From contig NZ_WAKV01000046.1 in assembly GCF_015523185.1 (NCBI RefSeq), forward strand, positions 1 through 49,136: a stretch of DNA of 49,136 nucleotides. The letters run 5' to 3'. Below are positions 36,766 through 46,141 of this stretch, piece by piece. Below the pieces are notes generated by a model. That model did no database searches, had not been told where the DNA came from, and was given only the letters and a program-made list of their open reading frames with translations. The position numbers and the translations under genes are program-made. The DNA comes from Thermococcus sp. GTDB lineage: Archaea; Methanobacteriota_B; Thermococci; Thermococcales; Thermococcaceae. How positions within the stretch are numbered: position 1 is the stretch's first letter; each line of letters opens with the position of its first letter.

Positions 36766-37377
36766 TCACCCGAAGAGGGCCTTGGCAATCGTAGCCCTCA
36801 GCTCGCTTTCAAAGCGTTCTATCCTGGCCTCAAAGGTGTTGTCAACTCTCACACTCCCGTCGGAGCTCTCGACGAGGACACCACCGATTGTCTGGATTGG
36901 CTCGCCAATTGTAACTTCAATGTCCTTTCCGAGGGCCTCTTTGAGCTTCTCCCTGAACTCGGAGAGCCTTTCAACGATGAGCTTGAGTGTTCTCTCGTTT
37001 GAGCGAACGAGAACCTTATCAACGCCGAGCTCCTCAACGGCCTTGACGGTTAGTTCAACGAGCATCGGGAAGTACTCATCCTCCGGAAGGTCCGCAAGCC
37101 TCTTCTTGAGGGACTCGATTACCTCTTTGATGAGCTCCTCTTGAACGGCGAGCTTCTTCTTCCTAACTTCGAGCTTGGCGTTGGCTATGACCCTCTGCTT
37201 CTCTATCTCGGCCTGAGTTTTTGCCTTTCTGAGTATCCACTCGGCTTTTGACTCGGCCCTCTTCCTTGCTTCTTCCTTGAGCCTCTCGGCCTCTTCTCTG
37301 GCCTCGCTGAGTATGTACTGTATCTTCTGCTCGGCCTCTCTGTTTATCTCCTGGATTATCAGTTCAGCCCCTTCCAT
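36766..37377 (-). CDS. atpE: A/V-type ATP synthase subunit E (peripheral stalk)
   Basis: Peripheral stalk subunit, 203 aa. An N-terminal coiled coil (about residues 1-85, rich in E/K/A/R) pairs with subunit H, and a globular C-terminal domain (from about 100) binds the head. The ATG at 37377 is placed by GAGGAGGATTGAAG; a TTG two codons upstream is possible. Confidence 0.94.
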   Translation of the reverse strand: MEGAELIIQEINREAEQKIQYILSEAREEAERLKEEARKRAESKAEWILRKAKTQAEIEKQRVIANAKLEVRKKKLAVQEELIKEVIESLKKRLADLPEDEYFPMLVELTVKAVEELGVDKVLVRSNERTLKLIVERLSEFREKLKEALGKDIEVTIGEPIQTIGGVLVESSDGSVRVDNTFEARIERFESELRATIAKALFG

Positions 37378-37412
37378 CTTCAATCCTCCTCAAGCTGTAA
37401 AAAGGAGAGGGC

Positions 37413-37901
<489 letters not shown>

Positions 37902-39911
37902 TCATGCACCTCCATCAGCTTTCAACTCAAGTTTTGAAACCTCCCTCTTGGCCTTGAAAGGGTTGAAGGGCTTTCCATCGCCCGAGTAAAACGTTCCAAA
38001 GAACTCAACATACTGGAGACGGAGCGAGTGAACAAAGGCTCCAAGGGCGTTTATGGCGGTCGAAAACAACTGACCGCCGATAAAGATTATTAGGCCGATT
38101 ACTATTCCCAGCGGAACGACGCTTATCTTGATTCCCCAGACCATTGCAGCAAGGACGTTAACGACCATCGCTATTCCACTCGTTGCCAGAGCCAGCGCCA
38201 TCAGACGGGCGTAGCTGAGCCAGGTTCCGACGAAACCAAAGAAGTCCGATATTATCATCAGAGCCGCGAGTCCACCGTTGCTGATTATCTCTCCAATGGC
38301 AAAGAGGACTATGCCGACTCCGAAGAGAGCCTTAGCACCAAGGACAAGCGAGGGGTTCTTCGTGACGAAGAAGGCTATGCTGAGTATTATCAGTACCCAC
38401 GGAAGCTGTTCAAAGACAGCCCCTTTCCTGTCACCGTTCTTCCACTTGAGGTAAAAGCCTATGCTATAACCAACAAAGAGGTGAGCCAGTCCTATTCCCA
38501 ACGCCGCGAGGAGCACCGGGAGCGGTTCCCTGAGAGGGTCTATTATGCGCCAGGCGTGAGCGTTCGGGTTTCCGGTGATATACTGAAGGACTATATCAGC
38601 GGCGTTGCCGAAGTAACTGCCGAAGAGGATTCCCATAAGCATCGTGAAGAACGAGCTTATTAGCAGGGTGTAGGCGAACTTGTAAGTTCCATCGTCGAAC
38701 TTCTTGTGGCCCTTGACGAGCAGTGCGGCAACTATTCCTACTATGAGGCCGTACATGAAGTCCGTAAGCATGAAGCCGAAGAAGAAAGAATAGGTGAAGG
38801 CTATTATTGGTGTCGGGTCTATCTCGTCGTACCTCGGGACACCGTACATCTCGGTCAGCATCTCGAAGGGTCTTGCCCATCTTGGATTCTTGAGCTTTAT
38901 CGGAATCTCTTCGAGTTCTTCTTTGCTTGGCTCGCGGACGTTTATGTATGCCTTGCCCTTGGTTACCTTCTTTATTCCCTTGAGGACTTTAGGAACGTCA
39001 ACGCGCGGAAGCCAGCCGGTTAAGGCAAAGGTCATGTTGGTTCTGGCAAGCTTTGGAAGGACGTTGGCCTTGTCACGCTCGTTCTCCATGAGCTCCTGGT
39101 AAAAGACAACGTCGTCGTAGTACTTCTCGGCGAGTTTCTCTGCTTCCTTTCTGGCATCGTCAAGCTCCCTGAGCTTTGCGTCAAGCTTCCTCCGGTACTC
39201 ACCGACGAGCTCTCCCGGAGTTCCCTCGCCCTCTGGAACCTCAATCCTCTCAAAGGAGTGCTTAGCCAGGACGGAGTTTACCTTGTCGTGGTCCTTGGAG
39301 AGGTTCGCTATAACGAGGAGTGCCCTGTCACCGGCGTCTTTACTCACGATTGCAACCCTGCCCTCCGTAATTTTTTTCAGGTCATCAAGGAGAGCAGAAA
39401 GCTTGACCCTCTCAACGGAACCAACGTTGACTTCAACGAGGCCGCTGTGCCTGAGATACTCAACCGGGAGCCTAAACACGGAGAGCAACTCTAAGGTGGA
39501 TATTGCCTCTTTAATCTTTTCTATCTCCGTCTGAAGGGAACTGAGTTTTCCCTCAACCGCCTTTATTTCTGGCTCAACTCTGGCCAGAAAATCCTCAACG
39601 TCCTTAATGAGCTTCTCAAGGCCCTCATAGCGGTAGGTCCTCTTGGGCTTCTCCTTGGGGAAGAAAAACTCCTTCAGTCCCCCTCCAGAGGTCTTCTTGT
39701 GTGCCCTCAGGAAATCAACAAGGCGAGAGATGGTTATGCTGTAGGACGCGGCCTTCCTGTGGTACTCGTTGGGAGCATCTCTCTGGGCTAACTTAACATC
39801 GAGCTCGCGAATCTCAACGAGTCCGGCCTCGTGGAGGTAAGTTAGCAGTTCGTCCTTGTAGCGATTGAGTGTTATAACATCAAGCTTGACCATTTCCTCG
39901 GGCCTGAACAT
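37902..39911 (-). CDS. atpI: A/V-type ATP synthase subunit I (a-subunit homologue)
   Basis: Stator membrane subunit, 669 aa. The N-terminal soluble half (about 1-350) contains coiled-coil arms that bind the peripheral stalks. The C-terminal half has about seven or eight helices forming the ion half-channels, starting near IIAFTYSFFFGFMLTDFMYG. The ATG at 39911 follows GAGGGGGCTGAA; an internal ATG six codons later is possible. It is second in the operon. Confidence 0.95.
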   Translation of the reverse strand: MFRPEEMVKLDVITLNRYKDELLTYLHEAGLVEIRELDVKLAQRDAPNEYHRKAASYSITISRLVDFLRAHKKTSGGGLKEFFFPKEKPKRTYRYEGLEKLIKDVEDFLARVEPEIKAVEGKLSSLQTEIEKIKEAISTLELLSVFRLPVEYLRHSGLVEVNVGSVERVKLSALLDDLKKITEGRVAIVSKDAGDRALLVIANLSKDHDKVNSVLAKHSFERIEVPEGEGTPGELVGEYRRKLDAKLRELDDARKEAEKLAEKYYDDVVFYQELMENERDKANVLPKLARTNMTFALTGWLPRVDVPKVLKGIKKVTKGKAYINVREPSKEELEEIPIKLKNPRWARPFEMLTEMYGVPRYDEIDPTPIIAFTYSFFFGFMLTDFMYGLIVGIVAALLVKGHKKFDDGTYKFAYTLLISSFFTMLMGILFGSYFGNAADIVLQYITGNPNAHAWRIIDPLREPLPVLLAALGIGLAHLFVGYSIGFYLKWKNGDRKGAVFEQLPWVLIILSIAFFVTKNPSLVLGAKALFGVGIVLFAIGEIISNGGLAALMIISDFFGFVGTWLSYARLMALALATSGIAMVVNVLAAMVWGIKISVVPLGIVIGLIIFIGGQLFSTAINALGAFVHSLRLQYVEFFGTFYSGDGKPFNPFKAKREVSKLELKADGGA

Positions 39912-39912
39912 T

Positions 39913-40224
39913 TCAGCCCCCTCTCACAAGCTCTATTGCCCGGACTATTGCAGTTTCAAAGTTAGCCTCGGCCTTTGAGCGGAGGGACTCTATTTCATTC
40001 TCCCCCTCCTCAAGAATCCGCCTAGCCTCGGCCTCACCCTCTTCCCTAGCCTTTTGGATAAGGGAATCAGCCTCAACCTGAGCTTTGGCCAGGATTTCCT
40101 CCTCTATTGCTCTCGCTTCTTCTTTGGCCTTCAGGACTATAGACTTTGCTTCCTCCTTAGCTCGTTCAATGCGCTCCTCTGCTTCCTTTTCTGCATCAAC
40201 AATCCGCTTGATGACGTCCTCCAT
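39913..40224 (-). CDS. atpH: A/V-type ATP synthase subunit H (peripheral stalk)
   Basis: Peripheral stalk subunit, 103 aa, a single long coiled coil of E/K/A/R-rich heptads (RIERAKEEAKSIVLKAKEEA) that pairs with subunit E. GGAGGGACGGCTC precedes the ATG. It is the first gene of the nine-gene operon, with a TATA box about 70 bp upstream. Confidence 0.93.
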   Translation of the reverse strand: MEDVIKRIVDAEKEAEERIERAKEEAKSIVLKAKEEARAIEEEILAKAQVEADSLIQKAREEGEAEARRILEEGENEIESLRSKAEANFETAIVRAIELVRGG

Positions 40225-40288
40225 GAGCCGTCCCTCCGATGACCCCGAAAACAGCTGAACTTTTCGCCAACTTTGGCTTTCCTAATTG

Positions 40289-40298
40289 GTTTAAATAG
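40289..40298 (-). promoter_or_regulatory. TATA box of the ATP synthase operon
   Basis: CTATTTAAAC on the minus strand preceded by an AACCATAA stretch as BRE-like context. The predicted transcript start is near 40267. A T-rich stretch (about 40318-40330, minus strand) just upstream may terminate the preceding sec/trk transcript. Confidence 0.55.
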
Positions 40299-40362
40299 TT
40301 TATGGTTTTGAAGTACAGAAATGAAAAAATGATTAAAAGTGTGCATTCATTTTCGTCCAATT

Positions 40363-41046
40363 TTAGGGCTCGGACCCTCCTTCTAAAAGTTCCTTCACTT
40401 CCTTGAGAACCGAGTTCTTGGCAAAGACTATGACCTGGCCCCTTTCGGGGAGCTTTGTATCGCCTGAGGGGATTATGAGGTTCCCCTTCTCGTCGTAAAC
40501 CGCTATAATCAACGCGTCTTTCGGGAGGTTGAGCTCCTTGACGAGCTTCCCTGCAATCCTGCTGTTCTCGTCGATGTTAAACCTCACTATCTCAGCCCCT
40601 TCCTTAGGGAAGAGAACCCTGTCAAAGCCCGGCGTAACGATATTCCTGCTTATGTATTCAGCGGCTATCTCTTCGGGGGAGATTACAAAGTCGAAGTACT
40701 TCTTCAGGTCCTTGACCTCTTCGAAGATTCTCCGGTTTTTGGGATTACTTATTCTAAGCGAGGTCTTGACGTTGGGGTTGAGGTTCTTGGCCAGTATGCA
40801 TGCCAATAAGTTGGCGTCGTCTTTGCCAGTTAAAGCGGCGAAAGCATCTGCCTGCTTTATATTGGCCTCTTCGAGGGTCTTGGGGTCAGTCGCGTCGCCC
40901 TCGATAACAAGACCGTTTATCTGCATCGAGAGTTCCTTTGCTCTTTCCCTGTTCATCTCTATTATGGTAACGTCGTGGCCGTCTTCCTCGAGCATCTTGG
41001 CCACTAGATAGCCAACCCTGCCGGCACCCATTATGATGACATACAT
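40363..41046 (-). CDS. TrkA-type NAD-binding potassium-channel regulator
   Basis: A 227-aa protein with an N-terminal Rossmann (TrkA_N/RCK) domain, GAGRVG motif at about 7-12, and a C-terminal TrkA_C domain beginning near 150 (GAEIVRFNIDENSRIAGKLV). It senses NAD(H) or nucleotide state and gates a membrane potassium transporter, but no channel gene is adjacent. Its ATG overlaps the secD stop (TGATG), making it the third gene of the secF-secD unit, a link I regard as positional. Confidence 0.9.
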   Translation of the reverse strand: MYVIIMGAGRVGYLVAKMLEEDGHDVTIIEMNRERAKELSMQINGLVIEGDATDPKTLEEANIKQADAFAALTGKDDANLLACILAKNLNPNVKTSLRISNPKNRRIFEEVKDLKKYFDFVISPEEIAAEYISRNIVTPGFDRVLFPKEGAEIVRFNIDENSRIAGKLVKELNLPKDALIIAVYDEKGNLIIPSGDTKLPERGQVIVFAKNSVLKEVKELLEGGSEP

Positions 41047-42566
41047 CACTCCTCACCGATGAGGTACTTGGCTATCTCGGCGTAGGCCGGCCTCGTAACG
41101 AAGATTCCTATGAGGACACCGATTATGGTCGTTACGGCAAAGCCCTTCAGGGTCCCTACAAAGTAAACGAGGAGGAAGCTCATCGCCGCTATTGTGGTTG
41201 CCGCCGAAGCGAATATTATGAAGAACGCCCTTCCTATTCTCTTGAGACTGCTGGCGCGCCTCTTTATTCTAACTGACCTCTCTCCCCCAAGTAGCTCGTC
41301 TGTTATAACTATCTGCTGGTCAACACCTGTACCAATCGCGGCTATTATACCCGCTATACTCGGCAGGTCGAGGTTCCACTTTATCAGTGCCGCGATTCCA
41401 AGGATTATAGTCACCTCGAAGAGGCTCGTGCTGGCGATGGGGATAGCTATCTTCCACTTCCTGTAATGGAAGTAGACGAGCAACAGTACCATTATCAGGG
41501 CGCCTATTCCAGCGTACAGTGCCTGTTTTTTGAAGTCCTGACCCAGTTTTGGTGAGATGAACTGCATTCCTATAACCTTGAGCTTAACCGGGAGGGAACC
41601 ACTCTTGAGGACAGTATAGACCGTCTTGGCCTCTTGCTCCGCAGTAAGCCTATCAGGGGCCTGGCCACTTATCTGAACGTCTGTCTGGGGCTCCCCATTG
41701 GCAAGTCCCTCACCAAGGGAGTAGGGGCCATAGAGACCGAGGACGCTCCTAATAAACTGGGTATCGCTAACGCCACTCTGCCTGGGAACGTAGCGAACGC
41801 TCACGTTCATAGACTTAAGGGAACTAACAAGGTTCTCACCAACATCAACTAGAACTATGGGCTTCCCATCGGCCAGCTTTTTGAGCTCCTCTGCACTCTG
41901 GTTGGCATAGGTAACGGTAGTTATGTTAAGTGCCTTGTGGATTCTCTGGAGCAGAGTAGGAGCCTGAGGAGCCTGGGCATTGAAGGTTGTGCTATTCATG
42001 AGGTCATATATGCTCTTAGGGACTACGAGGAGTGAGTTAGCTGGAGGGTCAAGAAACATGTCAACGGGCCATCCGGCTTTTCCCTTGGCCAACTTTGCGA
42101 ACTTCTCAGCTGCTACCTTAGATATTCTAAATGGAACAGACCAACTGCCATCGGATTTTATTTGAGGGGGCCCGACGTAAACTATGTCCTTGCCCGTTCC
42201 AAAGATTACACCGTCGAACTCCATGTAGAATACACCCTGGCTTTCAATGACCTTCTTGAGGGCATTTGCCTCTTCTGCATTCGTTACGTTGGCAACCTTG
42301 ACAACAACTATATCGTTTCCCTGCCCCTGAACCTGTATATCCCTCAAACCGAAGGTGTTGAGCCTCTTCTGAAGGGATTCAACAACAAGCTCCATGGTCT
42401 TTGAGTCAACGGGATGCTCGGTCTGGGCTATAATTGCAACTCCACCCGCTATGTCAATACCATACGTGAGAGGACGCATGGCGAGGGTCGCCACAGAGCC
42501 TACGAGGAACAGGATAAGGAGGATAATCCTCCAGTTGAAAAGGAGCCTCTTAAGCTTCCTGTTCAT
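41046..42566 (-). CDS. secD: protein-export membrane protein SecD
   Basis: A 506-aa accessory subunit of the Sec translocon. The N-terminal helix and the LTYGIDIAGGVAII block lead into a large external domain (to about 325), then five C-terminal helices (core QQIVITDELLGGERSVRIKRR). The protein ends with VTRPAYAEIAKYLIG. It overlaps the secF stop by 4 bp (ATGA). SecDF may be the only processive export aid here, since archaea lack SecA. Confidence 0.96.
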   Translation of the reverse strand: MNRKLKRLLFNWRIILLILFLVGSVATLAMRPLTYGIDIAGGVAIIAQTEHPVDSKTMELVVESLQKRLNTFGLRDIQVQGQGNDIVVVKVANVTNAEEANALKKVIESQGVFYMEFDGVIFGTGKDIVYVGPPQIKSDGSWSVPFRISKVAAEKFAKLAKGKAGWPVDMFLDPPANSLLVVPKSIYDLMNSTTFNAQAPQAPTLLQRIHKALNITTVTYANQSAEELKKLADGKPIVLVDVGENLVSSLKSMNVSVRYVPRQSGVSDTQFIRSVLGLYGPYSLGEGLANGEPQTDVQISGQAPDRLTAEQEAKTVYTVLKSGSLPVKLKVIGMQFISPKLGQDFKKQALYAGIGALIMVLLLVYFHYRKWKIAIPIASTSLFEVTIILGIAALIKWNLDLPSIAGIIAAIGTGVDQQIVITDELLGGERSVRIKRRASSLKRIGRAFFIIFASAATTIAAMSFLLVYFVGTLKGFAVTTIIGVLIGIFVTRPAYAEIAKYLIGEE

Positions 42567-43471
42567 GCCTTAACCCCCCTTGTTGAGAGATACCACCTCA
42601 GAACTCCAGCATTGAAAATCCAGGTGTTCATGAAGTCGGCGAGGAGACCGAAGATGAGGACTATAGCTATGTTGTCTATCGTTGGAGATGTCGAAATCAG
42701 CCAGAGCATGAAGAGTGCTCCAAGGGTTGTAGTGCTCATTGTAAAGCCCGTTGAAACGGCACTCAGATAGGCCTCTTCGATGGTGTCCTCCTTTCTCTTC
42801 GTCAGTTTTGTCGTGAGAAGTATGTTACTGTCAACGGTGTAACCAATGAGCATCAGGAGCGCGGCTATTGTTGCAGTGGTAAGCTGAATGCCGAAGACAC
42901 CCATCATTGCAACGGCTATTGTCATGTCCGAAAGGGCCGAGAATATTATCGCCAGAGATGAGACAGGGTTCCTGAAGAACAGGAATACCACAACGGCCAT
43001 TGCTATGAAAGCAAAGGTTATTGCCTTTATTCCTTGTTTCTTAGCAAGCTCTCCAAACGTTGGAAGGACTTCGCTGTGGGTGTACTCGGCGTTGGGATAC
43101 TTCTGCTTCAGGATGTTGATTATTTTGACTGGGTCAACTCCCGTGGGAGCGTAAACACGGATTCCCTTGGTCCCCTCAACGCTTGTGAAACTCTCGACGG
43201 TGACCTGAACTCCAAGCTCGTTGCTCAGCCACTTTTCAATCGTATCGGGATTGGCGTTCACACCGTAGGCGGTTACCACGACACCGCCCTTCAGGTCAAT
43301 GCCAAGCGGAGGAAACCGAACTGCCAGTATGAGTAGTGCGATTATGAAAACCGCAAGCGGGTAGATTATCATCTTCTTTGGTTCCATCTCAGCTAAGAAT
43401 CTCAACTTTTCGCGCTTTTTTGCCCGGAATTCATTTGTTTCACCGGGCTTTTCAGCCTTCTTCCTGGCCAT
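42563..43471 (-). CDS. secF: protein-export membrane protein SecF
   Basis: A 302-aa partner of SecD. One N-terminal helix, the external domain starting with LGIDLKGGVVVTAYG, and the C-terminal helices (GYTVDSNILLTTKLTKRKED) are all in place. The ATG at 43471 follows GGGGTGAACGT; the frame extends 10 codons further but lacks a good SD. It comes first in the order secF-secD-trkA, all linked by start/stop overlaps. Confidence 0.95.
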   Translation of the reverse strand: MARKKAEKPGETNEFRAKKREKLRFLAEMEPKKMIIYPLAVFIIALLILAVRFPPLGIDLKGGVVVTAYGVNANPDTIEKWLSNELGVQVTVESFTSVEGTKGIRVYAPTGVDPVKIINILKQKYPNAEYTHSEVLPTFGELAKKQGIKAITFAFIAMAVVVFLFFRNPVSSLAIIFSALSDMTIAVAMMGVFGIQLTTATIAALLMLIGYTVDSNILLTTKLTKRKEDTIEEAYLSAVSTGFTMSTTTLGALFMLWLISTSPTIDNIAIVLIFGLLADFMNTWIFNAGVLRWYLSTRGVKA

Positions 43472-43776
43472 ACGTTCACCCCTAAGAGTTTGTAAGCCCA
43501 ACTTGTGGTTAATTTGAAGGGTGGGTTTTAAAATTAGTGGTTCGCTGGTTTAAGTTGAGCACCGCTCACCAGAAAGGTTTAAAAGATTTCACTCGCCTCA
43601 AAGCCAATTTTAGCAGAGGATAACGGGATTATTCAAAAACTACCAAAAACTTTCAGTTTAAATCCATAAAATTCCGTTCCAGTCAGTTCAGAACCGAAAC
43701 TGCCCGTTTATTCCCGTTCGCTTCCGGGATTAACTTTAAAAAGGGAGCAAACTACCCACCCCTCAGGTGAGAAGCC
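43472..43776. promoter_or_regulatory. 305-bp divergent spacer between secF and speD
   Basis: The minus-strand TATA (AATTTTAAAAC, about 43525-43535) serves secF. The plus-strand TATA (ACTTTAAAAA, about 43733-43742) serves speD. An additional plus-strand TATA-like GGTTTAAAAGA at about 43576-43586 has no gene at normal spacing, so it may be a second start giving speD a long leader or a small RNA. I see no open frame or strong hairpin. Confidence 0.4.
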
Positions 43777-44208
43777 ATGAGCGAGATAGAGACCATCGGC
43801 TTTCACTACGTTGTTGAGGCCGCTGGCTGTGACCCGGAAGTACTCAGTGACGCTGACAGGATAAGAGAGATATTCCTCGAGGCGGCGAAGGTCGGCAACA
43901 TGGAGGTCAAGTCAAGCTACTTCTTCAAGTTCTCACCAACGGGTGTCAGTGGAGTTGTCATCGTTGCCGAGAGCCACATTTCGGTACATACATGGCCGGA
44001 GAAAGGTTACGCGGCTCTGGACGTTTACACCTGCGGAACCAAGGCCAACCCGGAGAAGGCCGTTGACTACATCCTCGAGCAGTTCAAGGCCAAGTACGCC
44101 CACGTCAGCGAGATAAAGAGGGGCATTGAAGAGGACGACGACACATTCACCCACATGATAATGACATGGGAAGAGAGCCTCAGGAAAAACGGAAACGGGA
44201 ATGGCTAA
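43777..44208 (+). CDS. speD: S-adenosylmethionine decarboxylase proenzyme (SpeD family)
   Basis: Pyruvoyl-dependent decarboxylase, 143 aa. The proenzyme cuts itself between E65 and S66 in AESHISVHTWPE, S66 becoming the pyruvoyl group; H71 and C86 are the other catalytic residues. It provides aminopropyl groups for polyamines, which are abundant in hyperthermophiles. Some archaeal relatives decarboxylate arginine instead, so the substrate should be checked. CAGGTGAGAAGCC precedes the ATG. Confidence 0.92.
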   Translation: MSEIETIGFHYVVEAAGCDPEVLSDADRIREIFLEAAKVGNMEVKSSYFFKFSPTGVSGVVIVAESHISVHTWPEKGYAALDVYTCGTKANPEKAVDYILEQFKAKYAHVSEIKRGIEEDDDTFTHMIMTWEESLRKNGNGNG

Positions 44209-44209
44209 G

Positions 44210-44755
44210 TCACAGGAGCTTTTCTATCTCCCTTATTCTCTCAAGCGCATCATTGAGAACCTTCCTAACGTTCTCGAGCTTTGCCTGTAGCTCGCGGTTC
44301 TGTTCTTCAAGCTCCCTGACCTGTTCTCTGAGCTCATTGAGTTTCTTCTCAAGTTCCTCCTTCTCCCTCTTGAGTCTCTCGTACTCCTCAAGCGCAACCA
44401 GTTGGCCACCTTTGGCCAGAACCTCAACGTTTCTGACGAGCTCCTCAAGTTTGCCTTGCTTTATAAGCTCGTAAGTTTCTCTGACCAACTGTCCTGCCTT
44501 GGTCTCCCCTTTGAGGTGCTTTCTAATAGTCTGCTCAGTCCTGCCGAGTTCCTCTGCAATTTCTCTAACCGTCATTCCAGCCTTCTCCCTGGCTATTGCT
44601 CCTGCCGCAACAGCCAAACTGTCGACCCAAGTTAACCTTTCGGCCGGGTCCTTGATTAGCTCTATGACCTCTGGCCTGAACAATGTCGCAAAGAGGAGTA
44701 TACTCTCAAGCCTGTGTATCTCCTCCCTCCCAATTGGGTTCAGGGGAATCTCCAT
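44210..44755 (-). CDS. HTH transcriptional regulator with C-terminal coiled coil
   Basis: A 181-aa protein. An N-terminal helical region is followed by a helix-turn-helix (MTVREIAEELGRTEQTIRKH at about 61-80) and a long coiled coil (about 122-181, KEELEKKLNELREQVRELEE) that would drive dimer or higher assembly. It resembles the archaeal COG1318-type predicted regulators. The ATG at 44755 lies behind AGGTGAGAG. It overlaps or directly follows the KaiC-like gene and is probably co-regulated with it. It converges with speD, one base apart. Confidence 0.75.
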   Translation of the reverse strand: MEIPLNPIGREEIHRLESILLFATLFRPEVIELIKDPAERLTWVDSLAVAAGAIAREKAGMTVREIAEELGRTEQTIRKHLKGETKAGQLVRETYELIKQGKLEELVRNVEVLAKGGQLVALEEYERLKREKEELEKKLNELREQVRELEEQNRELQAKLENVRKVLNDALERIREIEKLL

Positions 44756-44778
44756 TCTCTCACCTCCTTTAGGTTTAT

Positions 44779-45522
44779 TCAATATTCAACTATTGTCTTT
44801 CTTTTGAGGACTTTATCCGGATAAACCACTATTCCCTTGTCGGTTATCTCAAATGGATGCCGCCTCATTGAATGGCTCGTTCCGCGCATCTTCCAGACTA
44901 TAAGGCTTCTCTTGAGCTCGCCGTCAATCTCGTCCAAATCAAGGCGGATTATTCCGTCAACGCCATGCTCAACACCCGGCCCGCCAAAACCCCTTTCACC
45001 AACACTTATCTGACTCACAAGTATACTAGTGACTCCCAGCCCTGCCAAAACCCTCTTGAGTTGCATGACAATGCTCCTCGCCATCGCGGGCTTATTGATG
45101 TAGAGAGTTGTAACGGAGTCTATAACGACTCTCTTCGCACCGATGTCCTTGACGGCTCCTCTGAGGACGTCTATGAACTCTCTAATGTCCGTTAGGTCGT
45201 GGACTATGTACTTTTCATATTCTTTACTCTTCCCTATTCCGGCTGTGAAGGCGTCAACCATTGCAAAAAGTCCTTCCTCCTCATACTTTCTCACGTCCCA
45301 GCCGAACTGGGCCATGTTCTGCCTCACCTGAACGGGGTGCTCCTCGAGGGCAACGTAAATACCGGGCTCACCCATCTGAAGACCGTTCCATACGAACTGC
45401 TGGATGAATATTGTTTTTCCCGTTCCGGGACCACCGCTTAGAAGGACGACGTTTCGCTCGGGAATCCCACCGTGAAGGATTTCGTCCATACCGGGGATGC
45501 CTGTTTTAACCCTCCTAATCAT
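44779..45522 (-). CDS. KaiC-like RecA-superfamily ATPase (single domain, second copy)
   Basis: A 247-aa protein. The entry signature [17 protein letters not shown] is followed by Walker A GGPGTGKT at 30-37 and Walker B-like [14 protein letters not shown] near 130. It also carries RKM-x-TSHSM-type [18 protein letters not shown] near the C-terminus, as in the copy at 3945. The N- and C-terminal halves match that paralogue closely, the middle less so. The ATG at 45522 follows GGAGGTGACACTC. The next gene is an HTH/coiled-coil regulator, suggesting a signalling pair. Confidence 0.88.
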   Translation of the reverse strand: MIRRVKTGIPGMDEILHGGIPERNVVLLSGGPGTGKTIFIQQFVWNGLQMGEPGIYVALEEHPVQVRQNMAQFGWDVRKYEEEGLFAMVDAFTAGIGKSKEYEKYIVHDLTDIREFIDVLRGAVKDIGAKRVVIDSVTTLYINKPAMARSIVMQLKRVLAGLGVTSILVSQISVGERGFGGPGVEHGVDGIIRLDLDEIDGELKRSLIVWKMRGTSHSMRRHPFEITDKGIVVYPDKVLKRKTIVEY

Positions 45523-45535
45523 GAGTGTCACCTCC

Positions 45536-45555
45536 TTTAGTTACTTTTAGTTACC
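45536..45555. repeat. tandem 10-bp repeat at promoter (TTTAGTTAC unit)
   Basis: TTTAGTTACT then TTTAGTTACC, head to tail, with a related GGTTAC at about 45585-45590. The pair sits about where transcription from the TATA box at 45576-45587 should start. It is possibly a binding site for the HTH regulator encoded downstream. Confidence 0.5.
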
Positions 45556-45575
45556 ATTAAGCTCTACGCAAAAGG

Positions 45576-45587
45576 TCTTAAAAAGGT
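45576..45587 (-). promoter_or_regulatory. TATA box of the KaiC/HTH operon
   Basis: ACCTTTTTAAGA on the minus strand, about 26 bp before the tandem repeat. Confidence 0.5.
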
Positions 45588-45606
45588 TACGTCATGTTAG
45601 AAAAGT

Positions 45607-46110
45607 CTAGCGCCTCCTCCTCAGGAACTCGCCAATGTCGGTGACGTTCAGGATAAACTTTTTCCTACTTGCAGGGTTTATCCTGCCTATGCCAAGGATT
45701 ATCCCATTCTCATCGAAAATAACGAGCTTCTTAGTCCCCTGCCAGCTGTACTCCTTCACGCCGTTCCTCGGGACGTCTTTACCCGTCGTGAAGAGGAAGC
45801 CGGCCTTCGGCTTCAGAACGGCGTAGTTCTTCTGAACATCAACGAAGTAGAAGAACTCAATGTTGGGGTAAAACTTCTCAACGAGGTTGTCCACCTTTAT
45901 TGTCCCGACAAACGTCCCGTAGGAGTAGGGTTTGAGCTTGAGGGTTTCTATCTTCTCCCATACCATCTCGTTTACAGCGTAGACGTCCCTAAACTTACCC
46001 TCGACAACGGCGAAAAAGCTATGCTTAAGCTCGCCGTACTTCTCTGCCTCCCTGAGTATCAAATCGTACTCCCATGCGGAGGCGCGCCGGTAACGGAGTT
46101 CACGCTCCAT
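45607..46110 (-). CDS. Nip7-like ribosome biogenesis protein (UPF0113/PUA)
   Basis: A 167-aa archaeal homologue of Nip7, involved in pre-rRNA processing and 60S/50S assembly in eukaryotes and found in archaea. An N-terminal pre-PUA part ([20 protein letters not shown]) leads into a C-terminal PUA domain (about 90-165) that ends in IGEFLRR. The ATG at 46110 is set by a TATA box (AACTTAAAAGC on the plus strand, about 46131-46141) exactly 26 bp upstream, suggesting a leaderless message. GGTGG at about 46120 would be outside such a transcript. Confidence 0.88.
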   Translation of the reverse strand: MERELRYRRASAWEYDLILREAEKYGELKHSFFAVVEGKFRDVYAVNEMVWEKIETLKLKPYSYGTFVGTIKVDNLVEKFYPNIEFFYFVDVQKNYAVLKPKAGFLFTTGKDVPRNGVKEYSWQGTKKLVIFDENGIILGIGRINPASRKKFILNVTDIGEFLRRRR

Positions 46111-46141
46111 GTTCCTAACCACCAATGGAAAACTTAAAAGC

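Noticed and set aside
43576-43586. GGTTTAAAAGA as promoter of a separate small gene
   Set aside because: No open frame follows before speD and no conserved RNA structure is visible; kept only as a possible second speD start.
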